Of a stretch of DNA of 64,000 nt, positions 27,601-35,567 are shown piece by piece. Both the position numbers and the translations under genes were made by a program. The notes beneath the pieces were generated by a model. The model was not told the origin of the DNA, did not search any database, and saw nothing but the letters and a program-made list of their open reading frames with translations. The number at the start of each line of letters is the position of its first letter. The first letter of the stretch is position 1. The DNA is from a virus, in the IMG/VR virus record IMGVR_UViG_3300042891_001963, positions 1 to 64,000 of that record, one strand, 5' to 3'.

Positions 27601-28552
27601 CTAAAACACCAGCAGTTGTTTGACCTATTAAGTCTAATAAACCGTTATAGTAATCTGTTTCAACTAAATCTGCGTTGAATGAACAAAATAAACCTGTTCT
27701 ATCTGTATCTCTGTTAATTGTTGTTTCAATAAAAATATTAGTACCATTGGCATCTCTAAAATATGGAATCAAAGACAATCCTTCATAATAAGCTAATGAA
27801 GTAACATTTCTGTCATTAGCAAAATTTCTAATCTGTCCTTTGATAAGACCAGATGTATTAAAGTAAGCACTCCATCTGTTATCAACAGCTAAAGTTTGGT
27901 AGTCAGTCCAATCACCTCCTACAACTACAACATCAACTAAGTAGTCAGATGCGTAATCATTGGCATTAACATATGGCGGAAGTTTTTCTTGAGAACCATA
28001 CCATTCAATTAAGGTTCTATCAAAACCAATTCTTGCACTTTTAACAATAAATACAGTAATGTATTTATCAGAAAGGTTAGTGATATTGAAAGCTCTTTCA
28101 GTATAACCAGTATTACCTTTAGTTAAGTTAATGAAAGATTCAGTATCTCTTTTCCAGAAACCTGTTGTATCAAAGAATCTTCTATAAGCTCCTAATCTTT
28201 GTATATCATTATTATAACCAGAAGAAGCTGATAATGATTTATACTCAATAGTATCAAGTGTATCATCTGTGCTTAGCAAGTTGATAGCGAATACTGGAGC
28301 TGATTCCAACATTTTTTGGATAGTTCTGTGGAAAAACGAACCTTTTCTTTCCAAGCCTCTGTCAAGTTGACCAAATATTGACTCTAAGTCGTTAAGAGTT
28401 GTAAGTCTAATAGGTGTGTTTACTGGTCCTTTTTTAGAAACACCAATAACCATATTAGTAATACCCTCAACCACAGGAGTTGTAATAATTGAATTATCAA
28501 ATTCTTCTATGAAGATTCCTGGTCTTTTGTATTTTCCAATTTGAATTGCCAT
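24686..28552 (-). CDS. Tail sheath protein (T4 gp18-like), oversized
   Basis: The N-terminus KYKRPGIFIEEFDNSIITTPVVEGITNMVIGVSKKGPVNTP and the C-terminus (YLHVREVLIELERELSRMLLDFQWKFNTPDIRSEI... and IKGMGIIVNNITILRTGAISAGG) are classical contractile sheath signatures: the N-terminal linker strand and the C-terminal domain that intercalates with neighbouring subunits. Near residues 1040-1140 is the conserved core with MPSMKSFKNSSSPSFVNAEGV and the DNGRPVDVPPAAWVASTYMRK motif. At 1288 residues it is about twice the length of T4 gp18; the extra ~600 residues (roughly 330-900) are beta-rich surface insertions, for example the TSTTSDITVTYLAQDG stretch. It contracts around the tube at injection. Confidence 0.9.
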   Translation of the reverse strand: MAIQIGKYKRPGIFIEEFDNSIITTPVVEGITNMVIGVSKKGPVNTPIRLTTLNDLESIFGQLDRGLERKGSFFHRTIQKMLESAPVFAINLLSTDDTLDTIEYKSLSASSGYNNDIQRLGAYRRFFDTTGFWKRDTESFINLTKGNTGYTERAFNITNLSDKYITVFIVKSARIGFDRTLIEWYGSQEKLPPYVNANDYASDYLVDVVVVGGDWTDYQTLAVDNRWSAYFNTSGLIKGQIRNFANDRNVTSLAYYEGLSLIPYFRDANGTNIFIETTINRDTDRTGLFCSFNADLVETDYYNGLLDLIGQTTAGVLESEIEFLSYKETISESVEIVSTPLDLPGNVTALLGGTWSGNGYINQPTHAFGSPIQSGIVQNGSNRTAWFAEGSTYNVTLDSIVSTTSDITVTYLAQDGFTIIGDSYATVSGTFSLALNASDYTSTYGTLSYVSTFVLDSTGTISTRSNTTGSSATLNTTNPSVDPADIVLGYVNFQIFNGDIATASVALTDVNVDGGGFIDYQHGPTGDYNITLESSGSIKVEFLDTDTAPSVKNYEQYRKIKLFNTLVSLIHSANKDKMTLCLGPANDFDKVSLADMTITNIVTSTTSNKSFILNTGLSNAKLVDILHGYFVVYTVDNETILGQDSLTTKSEVSTTSDGVVGMYSKFYTKYYDGLVNTGDYFYTNRVPQSMILSGDTYTVIFIDGEYAAGATSSYAGKNYVIFDGVDDPEFDVYEQFIVPSSTLNKGSFTIYSNLNPSTLATALGYSGSFAYEVTEEVVYEEIFDVSIIYDYVNKKYIKMYLDSSNVLTATLWDDLSFTGNTNLDVITNNTFYIQSEKSNFTQTVEIEVPNGYVQIPNKILVKANRYTEVKVGDFLLAYYDANALQVGEAPRKLTRILSKKAYSGDSTLAEITCDSKILTSYTGSALQTTRYTSMENYATTYKGIAMKGFRVRQASLPDGTETRQNSILNIAAKGTPLFKAITNKEAIDFRYLIDSFGLGLTERSKQQLVDICGDRLDALGIINMPSMKSFKNSSSPSFVNAEGVLQLEYVSKGGDPESSPAFLYSFGDGLGSTSVGYFMPYVTVNDNGRPVDVPPAAWVASTYMRKHISNISGMTPWTIAAGVTNGRVTNITATEMDFTATDIEWINQGQMNPIVFKRNRGNVIETENTAQTLYKSALSYLHVREVLIELERELSRMLLDFQWKFNTPDIRSEIKLRADVICETYVSKNGLYNYFNKMDEENNTNDIIDNQIGVLDTYVEPIKGMGIIVNNITILRTGAISAGGFING

Positions 28553-28574
28553 ATTTTTAATATTTTTTTTTATG

Positions 28575-28590
28575 TTATAGAGTATATATA
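28575..28590 (-). promoter_or_regulatory. Late-type promoter motif for sheath gene
   Basis: On the reverse strand TTTTATATATACTCTATAAC precedes the sheath ATG by about 25 bases. The same TATATACTCTATA string is found before the protease-scaffold gene (54484), an indication that both are late genes. Confidence 0.5.
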
Positions 28591-28613
28591 AAATGTAAAA
28601 AATGATATTTTTT

Positions 28614-29174
28614 CTATTTTGATGTTTGATCTGACAACTTTTTAATATTATCCATCATATTTTTTTCTATACTTTTCATTTTATCATCTAATGACTTTTG
28701 AGCCTCTGCTATCTCTTTAACTAAAGATGCTATATCAGATGTATTTGTTGATATTCTATTAGTAATATCAGTTATTTTAGCTGTTACTGATTGTTTAGAT
28801 GTATTATCTGTAGATAATTTTAATTCTTCACTAAAATCATCTTTTTTTAATTTATCATTAGTTATATCATTTTGAAGCTTATCAACCTTTCTTTTAAGAT
28901 TGGCAACATGTAGATATTCAACTAAAAAAGGATTTTTAGGCGTTTTTTGATCGGCTTTACCAACAATTCCTTCTATCTTTGTTTGTAAATCAGCGTCTGA
29001 TTTAATTTTAAGATAAGCATTATCAATCAGCGTTTTTTTAGATTTGTATTCAGATAATTGTTTCTGAGTTATTGATAACTCATCTTTTTTCATTTTAATG
29101 TCTGGTTCATCTGTTACTTTCACATCAAATTCCGCTTCTTCGGTAAAAAGTTTATATGTTTTAAGAGTTCTCAT
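28614..29174 (-). CDS. Coiled-coil protein with capsid-targeting-like N-terminus (186 aa)
   Basis: The start MRTLKTYKLFTEEAEFDVK matches the tagged family (F-T-E before Glu/Ala). The remainder is almost entirely Lys/Asp/Ser-rich helix with heptad-like hydrophobic spacing (residues ~30-186), so a long coiled coil is likely. No catalytic motif. Its start codon overlaps the stop of the 973-residue tagged protein by one base (sharing the ATAATG/TTATT junction), so both are made together. Likely a head-internal rod or partner of the large protein. Confidence 0.65.
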   Translation of the reverse strand: MRTLKTYKLFTEEAEFDVKVTDEPDIKMKKDELSITQKQLSEYKSKKTLIDNAYLKIKSDADLQTKIEGIVGKADQKTPKNPFLVEYLHVANLKRKVDKLQNDITNDKLKKDDFSEELKLSTDNTSKQSVTAKITDITNRISTNTSDIASLVKEIAEAQKSLDDKMKSIEKNMMDNIKKLSDQTSK

Positions 29175-32095
29175 TATTTTGTAAAGTATGTTTTGTTGAT
29201 GTTATCTGCTTTTACGACAGGAAATCCACCAACAGATCTTATAACCTCTCCTATATTTTTATTTTCCAATTTAAATCTCTTAGTAACATCTTTACCATTT
29301 TCATCTTTACCAACCTCACATAAAGTACCCTTTTCAGATCCAATCAAAAATTTATCATCTTTATCATCAGCTGATAAAGCAGAAGCCGCCCCAGCATTAT
29401 TTTTATCATCACTATACTTTGTAAGGTATTTAACCTTATAATCACCATTTAGTACAAATTGACCATCATTCTTAATAAGGTCTGTTAATTTAATACGAGT
29501 CGCTTTTATGATATATTGTTTACCACCATCTTTTTCATCATCTTTAACAGGTATGCTTTTTTCTAATGAAATAGCTGATTTAGATATGTAGTTCTTAAAG
29601 AAGAACCAACTTCTACAATAAGTAACATAAACATATTCACCGTCTACTTCTTGTATGTAGAAAAAGAATTTTTTACCATCATTTTGAATGTAAAAAAATG
29701 TTCCAACTAAATCGCTATAATTTTCAAATTTAAAAGATTCTTTTTTGAAAGAAAGATCCCTAGCCTTAGGCATACTATTTGCTGTTTCAGGTACTTCTTT
29801 CTTATCTTTTTCACTTATATAAAGAGGTAGTTTCTCAGCATCTGTTGCTCCAAAGTATTTTTCAATAAATTCAGCTTGTTTTCCTTTACCATCCTTTGTT
29901 TTATAAAGAGTGTCACCGTCAAGCATATCATTCATAAATTTTAAAAGATTTCTACCCGCATCTTTTATAATGTTACCCTCTTCTGTTTTAAGAGTAGTTT
30001 CTTGTCTAAATATCTTTTGAAATCTAGTTTGTTTTTTAATTTCTTGAACAGCATTTTCCCATTGGTCAAAAATAACATTGTTTCTATATGGTCCACCTTG
30101 AGCACCGGCACTGTCTGGAGTACCACTACCAAATGATGTGTATTCTCTAAATGTTTTATTAGAAACCTTACCACCACTTCTTCCGGTTGGAATAACTTGA
30201 GTAGTGTGTAACTTATAAGCTCTGTTAAATACTTTAACAATCTCAATAATAGGATCTAAACCTTGGATAACAATATTATTCTTACTTGCTTTTTCAAGAG
30301 CTATTTGAGTTCTTTCTACTTCAGTTCTTGTCATTACATAACTTTTAATATTAATGTTTTTCTCCCAATAATCTTTTATTTCTTGAGCTGTAGTTTTCTT
30401 AACAGGATCAGAAACTTCTTCTCCTTTATTTGTAGTTGCTGTTTCGTCTCCTTGTACATCTTCAACAGATTGACCTTCTTCAGCTTCGTTTATAAAGTCA
30501 AAATATCTAAATAATTTAGATTCCTTCTTTAACTTAGTTGGGTCAACTGCAAATGATCCAGCTGATTTATCAGTTGCTACTGATATAAATTCTTTACCTG
30601 ATAAAGCATCACCCTTTTTATCATCAGATGTTAAGTATTTCTTATCAGGACCTGGATAAACAACAGTATCTTTATCTACTGCTAATACATCTTTAATCTC
30701 ACCTTTTTTGTTAGTGTATTTATAGCTTTTTCCTAATTCAATATCGTTTTCTCCTTTTATTTCAGATGTTGTTGCCTTATTTTCTTCAGGTTTAATAGCT
30801 TTTAACTTTGGTAAAAGTTCTTTTAACTTATCATAAGAAGTGATAAAATCTTTAATAGGTTGATTAGCTTCCACTAATTTAGTAGCAATATTCATATCAC
30901 CTTTGAATGCTAAAATAACATTTCCAAACAATGAAATAGCTTTTGGTATATCATTTTCTGAGTCAGGATTTAGTTCTTCTTTAACAAGTGCGTCAAGACT
31001 CAAAAGATTTTTACCAATAGTTTGTTCATTACTAACTACTTGATATCCTATTTTGTTTATAGTTTTTTTGTATAATTCTACATTTGATCCTGATTCGGAA
31101 TTCTTAATAAGATCTTGAATTCTAACAACCATATTACCAATGCCTGACTTATTGTAAGCATTATTAACTTTTTTCCAAGCATTAATAGATTTAACTTCTT
31201 TAGGGTCTACTTTAGACTCAAATATTGGAAGAGATTCGTTTTCATAAAAAAATCTTTCAGCAGTTACTTCTTCAGCTTTTACTGGTTCTTTTGTGGCAAC
31301 GGTTGTTGTTTTTTGTTGTTCAGCTGGCTCAGGTTGATTAGTACTTGAGTCACTTGTATCTATTTTTTTAGTTTTTATAACATCACATAAAGAAACAACA
31401 GACTTCAATAAAGTAATTGTAGTTGTATAAAATAGTTCACGAATTTTTTCAGCATCTTCCTCTTCTTTAGCCGGTTCGTCATCTCCACCAGGACTATCAT
31501 CTACTTCAGTCTTTACCTCTTCTTCTTCATCATAGTCAACGCCTTCATCATCATTGAAATCATCTAAGAATTTTCTAAAATCTTCCAATTGTTTAACTAA
31601 TTTTTCTAAATCAGTTTTATCAACAGCAAGTTCATCAGCCGGTGTGACTTCAATAAATTGTTTAAAGTCTCTAATAGCTAAGTCTGTTAGATTCTTAATA
31701 AGATATACTTTTTCACCAGATTCAACAGATTTTTGTAAAGCTTCTAAAAATTTGTAAATAGTTATCTTATTCTTTTGAGCTAATTCTTCTTTTGTAAGTT
31801 GTCCTTCAGCAGACCTTGCTAATAAGTCTTCAAAAGCACCATTTAATCTTTTAGCAACTTGTTTAATTCTAACTAAGTTTGCACCTACTTTAGCCTTTCT
31901 GATAGTAGAATTGATTAATCTACCAAGTAATGAGTCGTTCCAAGGTATATCATTAGCAAATGGGCCTGAGTCAGCCTCTTCATTTATTGAAGAGTTATCT
32001 TCTGTTGTTCTGTATTCATCTATCTTGATTATACTTCTTTTAAGGAATTCATCTCTATTACTAAGATACTTCATAAATTTATGTAATTTTTTCAA
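29174..32095 (-). CDS. Large head-associated protein with targeting-like N-terminus (973 aa)
   Basis: The 973-residue protein begins MKKLHKFMKYLSNRDEFLKRS and has INEEADSG near residue 38-45, giving an I-N-E site farther in than usual. Most of it is charged and helical with acidic low-complexity stretches (about residues 195-230, DDEGVDYDEEEE; and EEQ-rich parts near 260-280). The C-terminal ~200 residues are more globular (YSDLVGTFFYIQNDGKKFFFYIQEVDGEYVYVTYCRSWFFF). No enzyme motif is recognised. Very large internal proteins are packaged in some T4-like and giant phages; this is the biggest tagged candidate here and is coupled with the coiled-coil gene. Scaffold-like or DNA-core role is possible. 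Confidence 0.6.
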   Translation of the reverse strand: MKKLHKFMKYLSNRDEFLKRSIIKIDEYRTTEDNSSINEEADSGPFANDIPWNDSLLGRLINSTIRKAKVGANLVRIKQVAKRLNGAFEDLLARSAEGQLTKEELAQKNKITIYKFLEALQKSVESGEKVYLIKNLTDLAIRDFKQFIEVTPADELAVDKTDLEKLVKQLEDFRKFLDDFNDDEGVDYDEEEEVKTEVDDSPGGDDEPAKEEEDAEKIRELFYTTTITLLKSVVSLCDVIKTKKIDTSDSSTNQPEPAEQQKTTTVATKEPVKAEEVTAERFFYENESLPIFESKVDPKEVKSINAWKKVNNAYNKSGIGNMVVRIQDLIKNSESGSNVELYKKTINKIGYQVVSNEQTIGKNLLSLDALVKEELNPDSENDIPKAISLFGNVILAFKGDMNIATKLVEANQPIKDFITSYDKLKELLPKLKAIKPEENKATTSEIKGENDIELGKSYKYTNKKGEIKDVLAVDKDTVVYPGPDKKYLTSDDKKGDALSGKEFISVATDKSAGSFAVDPTKLKKESKLFRYFDFINEAEEGQSVEDVQGDETATTNKGEEVSDPVKKTTAQEIKDYWEKNINIKSYVMTRTEVERTQIALEKASKNNIVIQGLDPIIEIVKVFNRAYKLHTTQVIPTGRSGGKVSNKTFREYTSFGSGTPDSAGAQGGPYRNNVIFDQWENAVQEIKKQTRFQKIFRQETTLKTEEGNIIKDAGRNLLKFMNDMLDGDTLYKTKDGKGKQAEFIEKYFGATDAEKLPLYISEKDKKEVPETANSMPKARDLSFKKESFKFENYSDLVGTFFYIQNDGKKFFFYIQEVDGEYVYVTYCRSWFFFKNYISKSAISLEKSIPVKDDEKDGGKQYIIKATRIKLTDLIKNDGQFVLNGDYKVKYLTKYSDDKNNAGAASALSADDKDDKFLIGSEKGTLCEVGKDENGKDVTKRFKLENKNIGEVIRSVGGFPVVKADNINKTYFTK

Positions 32096-32148
32096 CTTAT
32101 ATATTAAAAAACTTTTACTGAAAAATAGTTAAAATGAATAATTATCCT

Positions 32149-32156
32149 TATCTTTG
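32149..32156 (+). promoter_or_regulatory. Bacteroidota-type promoter, upstream copy
   Basis: TATCTTTG is a -7 box of the TAnnTTTG kind; the -33 region is weak (ATAG at the expected place). The surrounding TTATCCTTAT...GTATAA string is repeated 83 bases downstream around the second promoter. Confidence 0.5.
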
Positions 32157-32207
32157 TATAAGATAAGAGTTAAGATAAAACAAAAAAACAAAATAAAGTA
32201 AATAAAA

Positions 32208-32239
32208 TTTGTAAGTTCGTTAAATTATCCTTATATTTG
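32208..32239 (+). promoter_or_regulatory. Bacteroidota-type primary-sigma promoter TTTG-N20-TATATTTG
   Basis: TTTG at 32208-32211 and TATATTTG at 32232-32239 are separated by 20 bases, the -33/-7 arrangement recognised by the Bacteroidota primary sigma factor. It lies 24 bases before the ATG at 32264, so this gene is probably transcribed early by unmodified host polymerase. The same spacing and boxes occur before the tmRNA. Confidence 0.7.
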
Positions 32240-32263
32240 TATAACAAAATAAACCACTATAAA

Positions 32264-32743
32264 ATGAAAGCTATGAATATTGACATCAACAAAATAGTTC
32301 ACTTAGAATTGAGAAATAAACACGGTAAAAAATTCTCTAATACAAGAGTTAGATTTATTGCTGATTATCTTAAAATTGATGGTGATTTCTTAATTGGCTT
32401 GAGTGATAAATATAAAAATGTTTGGTATACTAGCATTGATAAAACTACGCATTTAGTATATGCTATCGGTGCTGATACTTGTGAGTCTCCTTATTCTTTT
32501 CAACCTTTTAATGTTGAGTATAGTGATGTTAAAGATATCAAAGCTGTAGAAGTTCCAAAAACTCCTGCTCAAACTAAAAAAGAAAAAGTTGTTAAAACTA
32601 ATGAAATTAGCAACATCTTTATTGAAGACTTAATTGGTGATGTTGATTTAGATGTAGATACCATCCTTGATAAGATTTCTGCTACTGGTATGGCTTCTTT
32701 AACTAAGAGAGAATTAGAATTTTTGAACAACCTTAGTAAATAA
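32264..32743 (+). CDS. Probable early-expressed protein, unknown function (159 aa)
   Basis: The protein has an N-terminal beta-rich half (KIVHLELRNKHGKKFSNTRVRFIADYLK... WYTSIDKTTHLVYAIGAD), a Lys/Pro-rich linker (VPKTPAQTKKEKVV) and a C-terminal helical segment DLDVDTILDKISATGMASLTKRELEFLNNLSK. The last part, 'LTKRELEFLN', resembles a C-terminal motif often seen in small phage or host regulatory proteins and is also similar to part of the 7831 gene. It is the only protein gene here with a clear host-type promoter, so an early host-takeover or regulatory role is plausible. The start at 32264 is chosen for the promoter distance. Confidence 0.65.
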   Translation: MKAMNIDINKIVHLELRNKHGKKFSNTRVRFIADYLKIDGDFLIGLSDKYKNVWYTSIDKTTHLVYAIGADTCESPYSFQPFNVEYSDVKDIKAVEVPKTPAQTKKEKVVKTNEISNIFIEDLIGDVDLDVDTILDKISATGMASLTKRELEFLNNLSK

Positions 32744-32769
32744 AAAAAATCACTTTTTTACACATTCTT

Positions 32770-32798
32770 AAAAAACCGGGCATATGTCCGGTTTTTTT
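32770..32798 (+). terminator. Terminator
   Basis: AAAAACCGGGCATATGTCCGG followed by seven T residues, 27 bases after the stop of the early gene. Confidence 0.85.
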
Positions 32799-32910
32799 AT
32801 TTTAAAATATATTTTTTTTCAACCACCTTTGAAATTTTAATAAATTCCACGATTGTCTATTTGATAATAAAAAAATAGAATATATAAGTTATACAAATTC
32901 ATATTTTATT

Positions 32911-33204
32911 ATGAGATATTCAGAACTAAACTATCGTGGTAAGACATACACAAATACTAATGAGATACACGATATCCTTCTTAAAGAGAAATTCTATTGG
33001 CTTATTGACTCAGAAATTGAGAATGCTCAATTAGAAATAAAAAATAACACACTTATATGGAACAATGGTAGTTTCTATACAGGGGACTGGTACTACGGTA
33101 TATTTAAAAACGGAAACTTTTATGGAAACTGGGAAAATGGTATATGGGAAAGCGGCAATTTCAAAGGGAAATGGCTAAGCGGTATTAATCTTGCACAGAT
33201 ATAA
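32911..33204 (+). CDS. MORN-like repeat protein (97 aa)
   Basis: Residues ~45-90 contain four short repeats of the form NG-x-F/W-x-G-x-W: WNNGSFYTGDWYYG, IFKNGNFYGNWENG, IWESGNFKGKWLSG. This is a MORN-like or G-x-W beta-hairpin repeat that builds an extended beta sheet; the N-terminal 40 residues (MRYSELNYRGKTYTNTNEIHDIL) are a small cap. The start resembles the tagged family (MRY) but lacks a [LIF]xE site, so I do not count it as tagged. A TATATAAG box lies about 30 bases upstream. Function unknown; protein or membrane contact is typical of such repeats. Confidence 0.7.
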   Translation: MRYSELNYRGKTYTNTNEIHDILLKEKFYWLIDSEIENAQLEIKNNTLIWNNGSFYTGDWYYGIFKNGNFYGNWENGIWESGNFKGKWLSGINLAQI

Positions 33205-33222
33205 AAATTAACACAAATTATT

Positions 33223-33690
33223 ATGAAGAGAAAAAGAGTTGCTTTGGAATTTAAAAAACAAGAAGCTAATGAAATTTTGAATCAGAAGGAGTTGAGAGTG
33301 ACGAAAGAAGGAAATGATTACTTCTTTGAGATTGGACCAGAAATGACATCAGATTTAGCAGAAGCAGTATCAATATTAATGAGAAAATCTGACTGGAATG
33401 ATCCAATTTGGAATACAGCAGTAGACAAAAAAATGATTTATGAAAATATAACCCCTGAAAAAGCTTTATACTGGCTATCTGGTGGATACAAAGAATGGAA
33501 CTCATTGGACCACTATAACCAGCCTTGGTGTAATTGTTACCTAGAATTTCAAGAAGAGTTTGGATTCTTAATAATTAATATAGTTAAAAAATCAAAAACA
33601 TTATTAGATATAAGAGATGGATTTATGAAATACCTAAACTTACCAACACTTTATAATTTTGCAATAAGTAGAAGCATGGTAAAATACTAA
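33223..33690 (+). CDS. Hypothetical protein (155 aa)
   Basis: A 155-residue protein beginning MKRKRVALEFKKQEANEIL, with a central MTSDLAEAVSILMRKSDWNDPIWN and YWLSGGYKEWNSLDHYNQPWCNCYLEFQE stretch rich in Trp and Tyr. No family is recognised. It follows the MORN-like gene by 18 bases and is closed by a terminator, so the two are likely one transcript. Base composition is slightly richer in GC-ending codons (gag, gga) than neighbours, possibly an acquisition. Confidence 0.6.
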   Translation: MKRKRVALEFKKQEANEILNQKELRVTKEGNDYFFEIGPEMTSDLAEAVSILMRKSDWNDPIWNTAVDKKMIYENITPEKALYWLSGGYKEWNSLDHYNQPWCNCYLEFQEEFGFLIINIVKKSKTLLDIRDGFMKYLNLPTLYNFAISRSMVKY

Positions 33691-33704
33691 AAAATATAAA
33701 AGAT

Positions 33705-33737
33705 AAAAAATCCCGTTAGAAATGACGGGATTTTTTA
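33705..33737 (+). terminator. Terminator
   Basis: AAATCCCGT and ACGGGATTT pair around TAGAAATG, followed by a T run that merges into the next promoter motif. Confidence 0.85.
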
Positions 33738-33752
33738 TTTAATATATACTTT
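33738..33752 (+). promoter_or_regulatory. Late-type promoter abutting the start codon
   Basis: TTTAATATATA ends at 33748 and four bases (CTTT) separate it from the ATG at 33753. The promoter begins inside the T run of the preceding terminator. Confidence 0.55.
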
Positions 33753-34034
33753 ATGGAAAAAATGAAAAAAGTCTGTAGTAACCCTTGGTGTAAAGGACAT
33801 TTCTATTACACAGAGGCTGATATGGTTGAAGTAAAAAATGATATTAGATCATCTAAGATTGATAATGTTCTAGGTGAAGTTCAGAAAGTAGCACCAAAAG
33901 AATGCCCAAAGTGTAAAAGTTTTGCTACCGAGTTAAGTGGTGGTGTAGAGTGGAATACTAGAGAATATGAGGGTTCTAGATTTGATGGCATGTCACATCA
34001 AATAAAATATAAAGTAACAAATTACAAATTATAA
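33753..34034 (+). CDS. Zinc-ribbon protein (93 aa)
   Basis: Two Cys pairs, C-x4-C (CSNPWC, near residue 8) and C-x2-C (CPKC, near residue 51), would hold one zinc ion in a ribbon. The remaining sequence is polar with a C-terminal beta hairpin (SHQIKYKVTNYKL). It overlaps the next gene at ATAATG (stop at 34032-34034, ATG at 34034), implying coupling. The short distance to the promoter implies a leaderless message. DNA or protein binding is likely; no homologue recognised. Confidence 0.65.
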   Translation: MEKMKKVCSNPWCKGHFYYTEADMVEVKNDIRSSKIDNVLGEVQKVAPKECPKCKSFATELSGGVEWNTREYEGSRFDGMSHQIKYKVTNYKL

Positions 34035-34879
34035 TGAAAGCACATTTTTTTGACTTAGATACAATATTGAATACCAATAGTCAGGTTTGGATAGTTGATA
34101 AAACTAAACCAAATTTACCTATTATGAAAATATCAGAATCAGATTTTAATTTGATAAAAAATGGTATTTATAAAAGTCATGGTAATTCTATTGACTTTGG
34201 TGGACATATCTATTGGATTTCAAATGAAATGTTTGAAAAAATAAAAATCAAAGCAAAGAATTATAGAGCCGATATTTCAAATCTTGCTTTTTCTATGCAA
34301 GAATTTATGAATAAAGAATTAATAGAAAATTTAGAATATACTATTAATTTAGAAAATATTCTACATCTTAAAAATACCGATGATGATATCTATGTTATCT
34401 GTTCAAAGAATAATAAGTCAAATTATGAGTTAATGATTTCTAAAATAGAAGATAAACTAAAAGAAAATGGGTTATTTATTAAGAAGTTTTATTATATTTC
34501 TGAGACTTTTTACAATAGAAGTTCAGATGATATATCACATAAGAAAGTTAGATTGCTATTACAGCATATTGTTGGTTTAAAAACCGATGGTGATAAATTT
34601 ACTGATGAAGAGTTGGAACAATATGACGAACTTTTCTTTTATGATGATGAAGAAAATACTATAAAGTTGGCAAAAGAATCTAATAGAGTTTTAACTTTTA
34701 TTACATCAAATACAGATACTAATGTAAAAGAAATGGTTAAGGAAGAATTGAAGTCTAAGAAACACACATTATATGTTAACTATGTTAGTGGTAATAAAGT
34801 AAATAGATTTATAACTACAAAAGTAGATATTCAATTTAGTAATCTAATAACAGTGTTTGAAAGTTTTAGGTGGAAATAA
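34034..34879 (+). CDS. HAD-like phage protein (281 aa)
   Basis: Haloacid-dehalogenase-type motifs are visible: FFDLDTIL at residues 5-12 (nucleophile Asp and Asp+2), a Ser in DDIYVICSKNN (motif II), and LFFYDDEENTIKLA (motif IV DD) near residue 200. This fits a HAD phosphatase or phosphotransferase core with a long inserted cap (residues ~45-115). T4-like phages carry HAD-fold proteins such as polynucleotide kinase 3'-phosphatase domains, but no P-loop kinase part is present here. Substrate unknown. It is convergent with the next gene with no gap. Confidence 0.6.
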   Translation: MKAHFFDLDTILNTNSQVWIVDKTKPNLPIMKISESDFNLIKNGIYKSHGNSIDFGGHIYWISNEMFEKIKIKAKNYRADISNLAFSMQEFMNKELIENLEYTINLENILHLKNTDDDIYVICSKNNKSNYELMISKIEDKLKENGLFIKKFYYISETFYNRSSDDISHKKVRLLLQHIVGLKTDGDKFTDEELEQYDELFFYDDEENTIKLAKESNRVLTFITSNTDTNVKEMVKEELKSKKHTLYVNYVSGNKVNRFITTKVDIQFSNLITVFESFRWK

Positions 34880-35518
34880 TTACTTATCTTTCTCTTTGCT
34901 AATCATAGCATTCTTAATTAAATCATTAAGCTTTCTATTATCCATTATTTCTCCACCACCTATTGACTCACCTGATGATTCTTCAGCAGCTATATTCTGA
35001 GCTTTAATAACCTCAGGGTTCTCAATTTCATTAAGACCTAAATCTTTTCTTAATCCTTTATAGAATTTTTCAAGTTCAGTTCTTTGTGTTGATGAAAATT
35101 TAGAGTTTTCTCTAATTTGACCAATAGTTTGATTGACAACTTCATGCATTCTTGCTGAGTTATCACCATTATCAACTTGTCTTAATTGTGATAAGAAGTT
35201 CTTTCTAGTCATTTTTGATAAGAAGATTGTTTCAGCATAAACTTTAGCATCTTCTCTCATTTTATTTCTTATATAAGGATGTTCTTTTAATTGAGGTACA
35301 TCACTTAAATATAAATCAATAAGTGATTCTAATACTTCCATAGACTGCTGACTTGCAACTGTCATATCTGAGTCATAATCATATATTTCTATTTCACCTA
35401 AATCTGGTAGATCCTCAGGTCTAGCAAGGTGTTTACTTATATCAAATTCGCCACTCTCTGACTGGATTTCATCGAATTCGTCTTTGATTCTATTTCTTTC
35501 ATTCTCTGTTTTTGACAT
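34880..35518 (-). CDS. Candidate small terminase or head-assembly protein (212 aa)
   Basis: This mostly helical 212-residue protein lies divergently next to the large terminase. It has an acidic N-terminus, a central helical region (DLYLSDVPQLKEHPYIRNKMREDAKVYAETIFLSKMTRKNFLSQLRQVDNG) and a charged C-terminus (NDLIKNAMISKEKDK). Size, helicity and position fit a small terminase such as T4 gp16, which forms a ring and regulates packaging, but I see no diagnostic motif. The call is therefore positional. Its reverse-strand promoter motif lies in the shared divergent region at about 35530-35550. Confidence 0.4.
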   Translation of the reverse strand: MSKTENERNRIKDEFDEIQSESGEFDISKHLARPEDLPDLGEIEIYDYDSDMTVASQQSMEVLESLIDLYLSDVPQLKEHPYIRNKMREDAKVYAETIFLSKMTRKNFLSQLRQVDNGDNSARMHEVVNQTIGQIRENSKFSSTQRTELEKFYKGLRKDLGLNEIENPEVIKAQNIAAEESSGESIGGGEIMDNRKLNDLIKNAMISKEKDK

Positions 35519-35529
35519 AGAAGGTGGTT

Positions 35530-35550
35530 TTTTACAATATATATTAAAAA
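35530..35550 (-). promoter_or_regulatory. Late-type promoter between terminase genes
   Basis: The reverse strand reads TTTTTTAATATATATTG about 20 bases before the ATG at 35518; the forward strand of the same palindromic AT core may serve the large terminase at 35568. Confidence 0.45.
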
Positions 35551-35567
35551 ATATCTTTTCCTAAAAT

